Of a stretch of 12,813 bases of DNA, positions 11,747 to 12,813 are shown in pieces. The notes under the pieces are model-generated. The model ran no database searches and was not told the origin of the DNA. It saw nothing but the letters and a program-made list of their open reading frames with translations. The DNA is from DATKZH01 sp964475955 (GTDB lineage Bacteria > Planctomycetota > Planctomycetia > Pirellulales > Thermoguttaceae). Position 1 is the first letter of the stretch. Every line of letters begins with the position of its first letter. Made by a program: the position numbers and the translations under genes. Where the stretch lies: assembly GCA_964475955.1 (NCBI GenBank), contig CAYYZY010000216.1, positions 1 to 12,813 on the forward strand. Direction: 5' to 3'.

Positions 11747-12813
11747 ATGAGCCAAGCGAAGCCACGAATCGGCGTTACTGTCGGCGATCCGGCGGGCGTG
11801 GGGCCCGAGGTCGTCGTGTTGGCCTGGCAGCGTCCCGAGGTACACCGGGCCTGCCGGCCCGTGGCCCTGGGGCGGCCCGAGATCCTTCGCCGGGCCGTTA
11901 CGCTTTGGCAGACGGGCGCGGAGGTGGTGGCCGTCGAATCGACCGACGAAGTCGAGCCCGATGTGGGGACCATTCCGTGCCTGGTCTGCGGGCCGGAGGA
12001 GGCGCTAGAGGTCGAGCCGGGGACCGTGGACCCTCGGTCGGGCCAGGCCGCGTACGACGCCGTGGTCGCCGCCGCCCAGCTCGCGCTGGACGGCCGGCTC
12101 GACGCGCTGACTACCGCGCCGCTCCACAAGGAAGCGCTGAATCGGGCCGGCCACCACTACCCCGGCCACACCGAACTGCTGGCCGAAATGTGCGGCGTGG
12201 ACGACTACGCGATGATGCTCTACCTCGGCCCCGGCGAGGAGCTGCGTTCGCCCGACGGGCTGGCCGTGGTCCACGCCACGCTGCACACGGCGCTGGAGCG
12301 CGCGATCGTCGGGCTGACCGAAGACGAAATCCTGGCCAAGGCGCGGCTGGCCGATCGGTTCATGACCCGCCTGACGGGCAAGCGTCCCCGGATCGGCATT
12401 TGTGCGTTGAACCCGCACGGCGGCGAGGGCGGCCTGTTCGGCTACCAGGAGCAGCGGGTCATCCGCCCGGCAGTCGTGCGCGGGCACGAGGAAGGGCTCG
12501 ACCTGGCCGGTCCGCTCCCGGCCGACACGGTGATGGTCCACGCGCGCGACGGCCACTTCGACGCGGTGGTGGCCATGTACCACGACCAGGGGCACATCGC
12601 GCTGAAGCTTCTGGGGATGCACCGGGCGGTGAACGTCACGTTGGGGCTGCCCATCGTGCGCACCAGCGTCGCCCACGGCACGGCCTTCGACATCGCCTGG
12701 CAGGCCCGCGTCGAAGTCGGCAGCATGCTCGAAGCCCTCCGCGTGGCCGCCCGCCTGGCGGGTGGCTTGGAGTTGGGAGTCGGGAGTCGGGAGTGGGGAG
12801 TGGGGAGTGGGGA
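11747..12813 (+). CDS. pdxA: 4-hydroxythreonine-4-phosphate dehydrogenase, 3' end outside window
   Basis: PdxA oxidises 4-phosphohydroxy-L-threonine with NAD+ in the DXP-dependent route to pyridoxal phosphate; it is cytosolic, dimeric and metal-dependent. The frame is open from ATG 11747 to the edge (355 codons, no stop seen). The start shows PRIGVTVGDPAGVGPEV (6-22). Likely metal-binding His are His141 (YPGHTELL), His180 (ATLHTALE) and His279 (AMYHDQGH). NPHGGEGG lies at 222-229 and VRTSVAHGTAFDIA at 304-317. The domain ends near residue 340; residues from 343 on (GVGSREWGVGSG) are read from a heptamer array, so the native stop lies in or beyond it. A related PdxA2-type activity on other 4-phosphates cannot be excluded. 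No Shine-Dalgarno sequence was found. Confidence 0.95.
   Translation, partial: MSQAKPRIGVTVGDPAGVGPEVVVLAWQRPEVHRACRPVALGRPEILRRAVTLWQTGAEVVAVESTDEVEPDVGTIPCLVCGPEEALEVEPGTVDPRSGQAAYDAVVAAAQLALDGRLDALTTAPLHKEALNRAGHHYPGHTELLAEMCGVDDYAMMLYLGPGEELRSPDGLAVVHATLHTALERAIVGLTEDEILAKARLADRFMTRLTGKRPRIGICALNPHGGEGGLFGYQEQRVIRPAVVRGHEEGLDLAGPLPADTVMVHARDGHFDAVVAMYHDQGHIALKLLGMHRAVNVTLGLPIVRTSVAHGTAFDIAWQARVEVGSMLEALRVAARLAGGLELGVGSREWGVGSG
12771..12813 (+). repeat. Heptamer array, AGTNGGG (G-rich on +), continues past edge
   Basis: Six 7-bp units are visible: AGTTGGG, AGTCGGG twice, then AGTGGGG three times, with the next unit beginning at 12813. The visible units contain no stop, so pdxA reads through them. 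An AGTAGGG-type unit beyond the edge, as in the asd array, would end it. Confidence 0.93.

Overview
The window is GC-rich bacterial DNA carrying mostly ordinary housekeeping genes. Several features suggest a member of the Planctomycetota, probably Pirellulales-like. They are an LRR protein with the FSLRTMLL-type membrane anchor, a short GxxVATWRxYRGRRLGPYWRLAYRE protein, a compact DFS-type Ser/Thr kinase, many starts without a Shine-Dalgarno sequence, and a scattered gene order. The lineage is an inference from sequence style, because no rRNA gene is present.

Left part (1-3890, all + strand): a degenerate 50/51-bp tandem repeat runs into a small planctomycete-type hypothetical gene. It is followed by asd (aspartate-semialdehyde dehydrogenase), truA (tRNA pseudouridine synthase) and a GT4 glycosyltransferase, which may be co-transcribed from a good promoter at 361-390. 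These genes are separated by low-complexity arrays with a strict 7-bp period. Arrays supply the stop codons of asd and truA, and they end 2-3 bases before the start codons of truA and the glycosyltransferase.

Middle (3891-8553, all + strand): a cytosolic Ser/Thr protein kinase, accA (acetyl-CoA carboxylase carboxyltransferase alpha subunit, with an added low-complexity tail), a membrane-anchored leucine-rich-repeat protein and an 86-residue hypothetical protein. Three of these four genes have their own candidate promoter. A 463-bp non-coding stretch (8554-9016) follows, with a run of stem-loops and a strong-looking promoter.

Right part (9017-12813): cvpA (- strand) diverges from a YdjM/DUF457-like membrane metal-dependent hydrolase (+). 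The hydrolase converges, with a 6-bp gap, on dtd (D-aminoacyl-tRNA deacylase, - strand). pdxA (+) diverges from dtd and runs off the right edge while reading into another heptamer array.

The genes do not form one pathway: amino-acid, cofactor, lipid and tRNA-quality functions are mixed. No defence system, prophage, IS or CRISPR array was seen. The most unusual signals are the strand-polarised heptamer arrays placed exactly at gene boundaries, a shared TAnnnTGG promoter core, a dispersed AGGGCAGGGG motif and the structured non-coding stretch near 8.8 kb.
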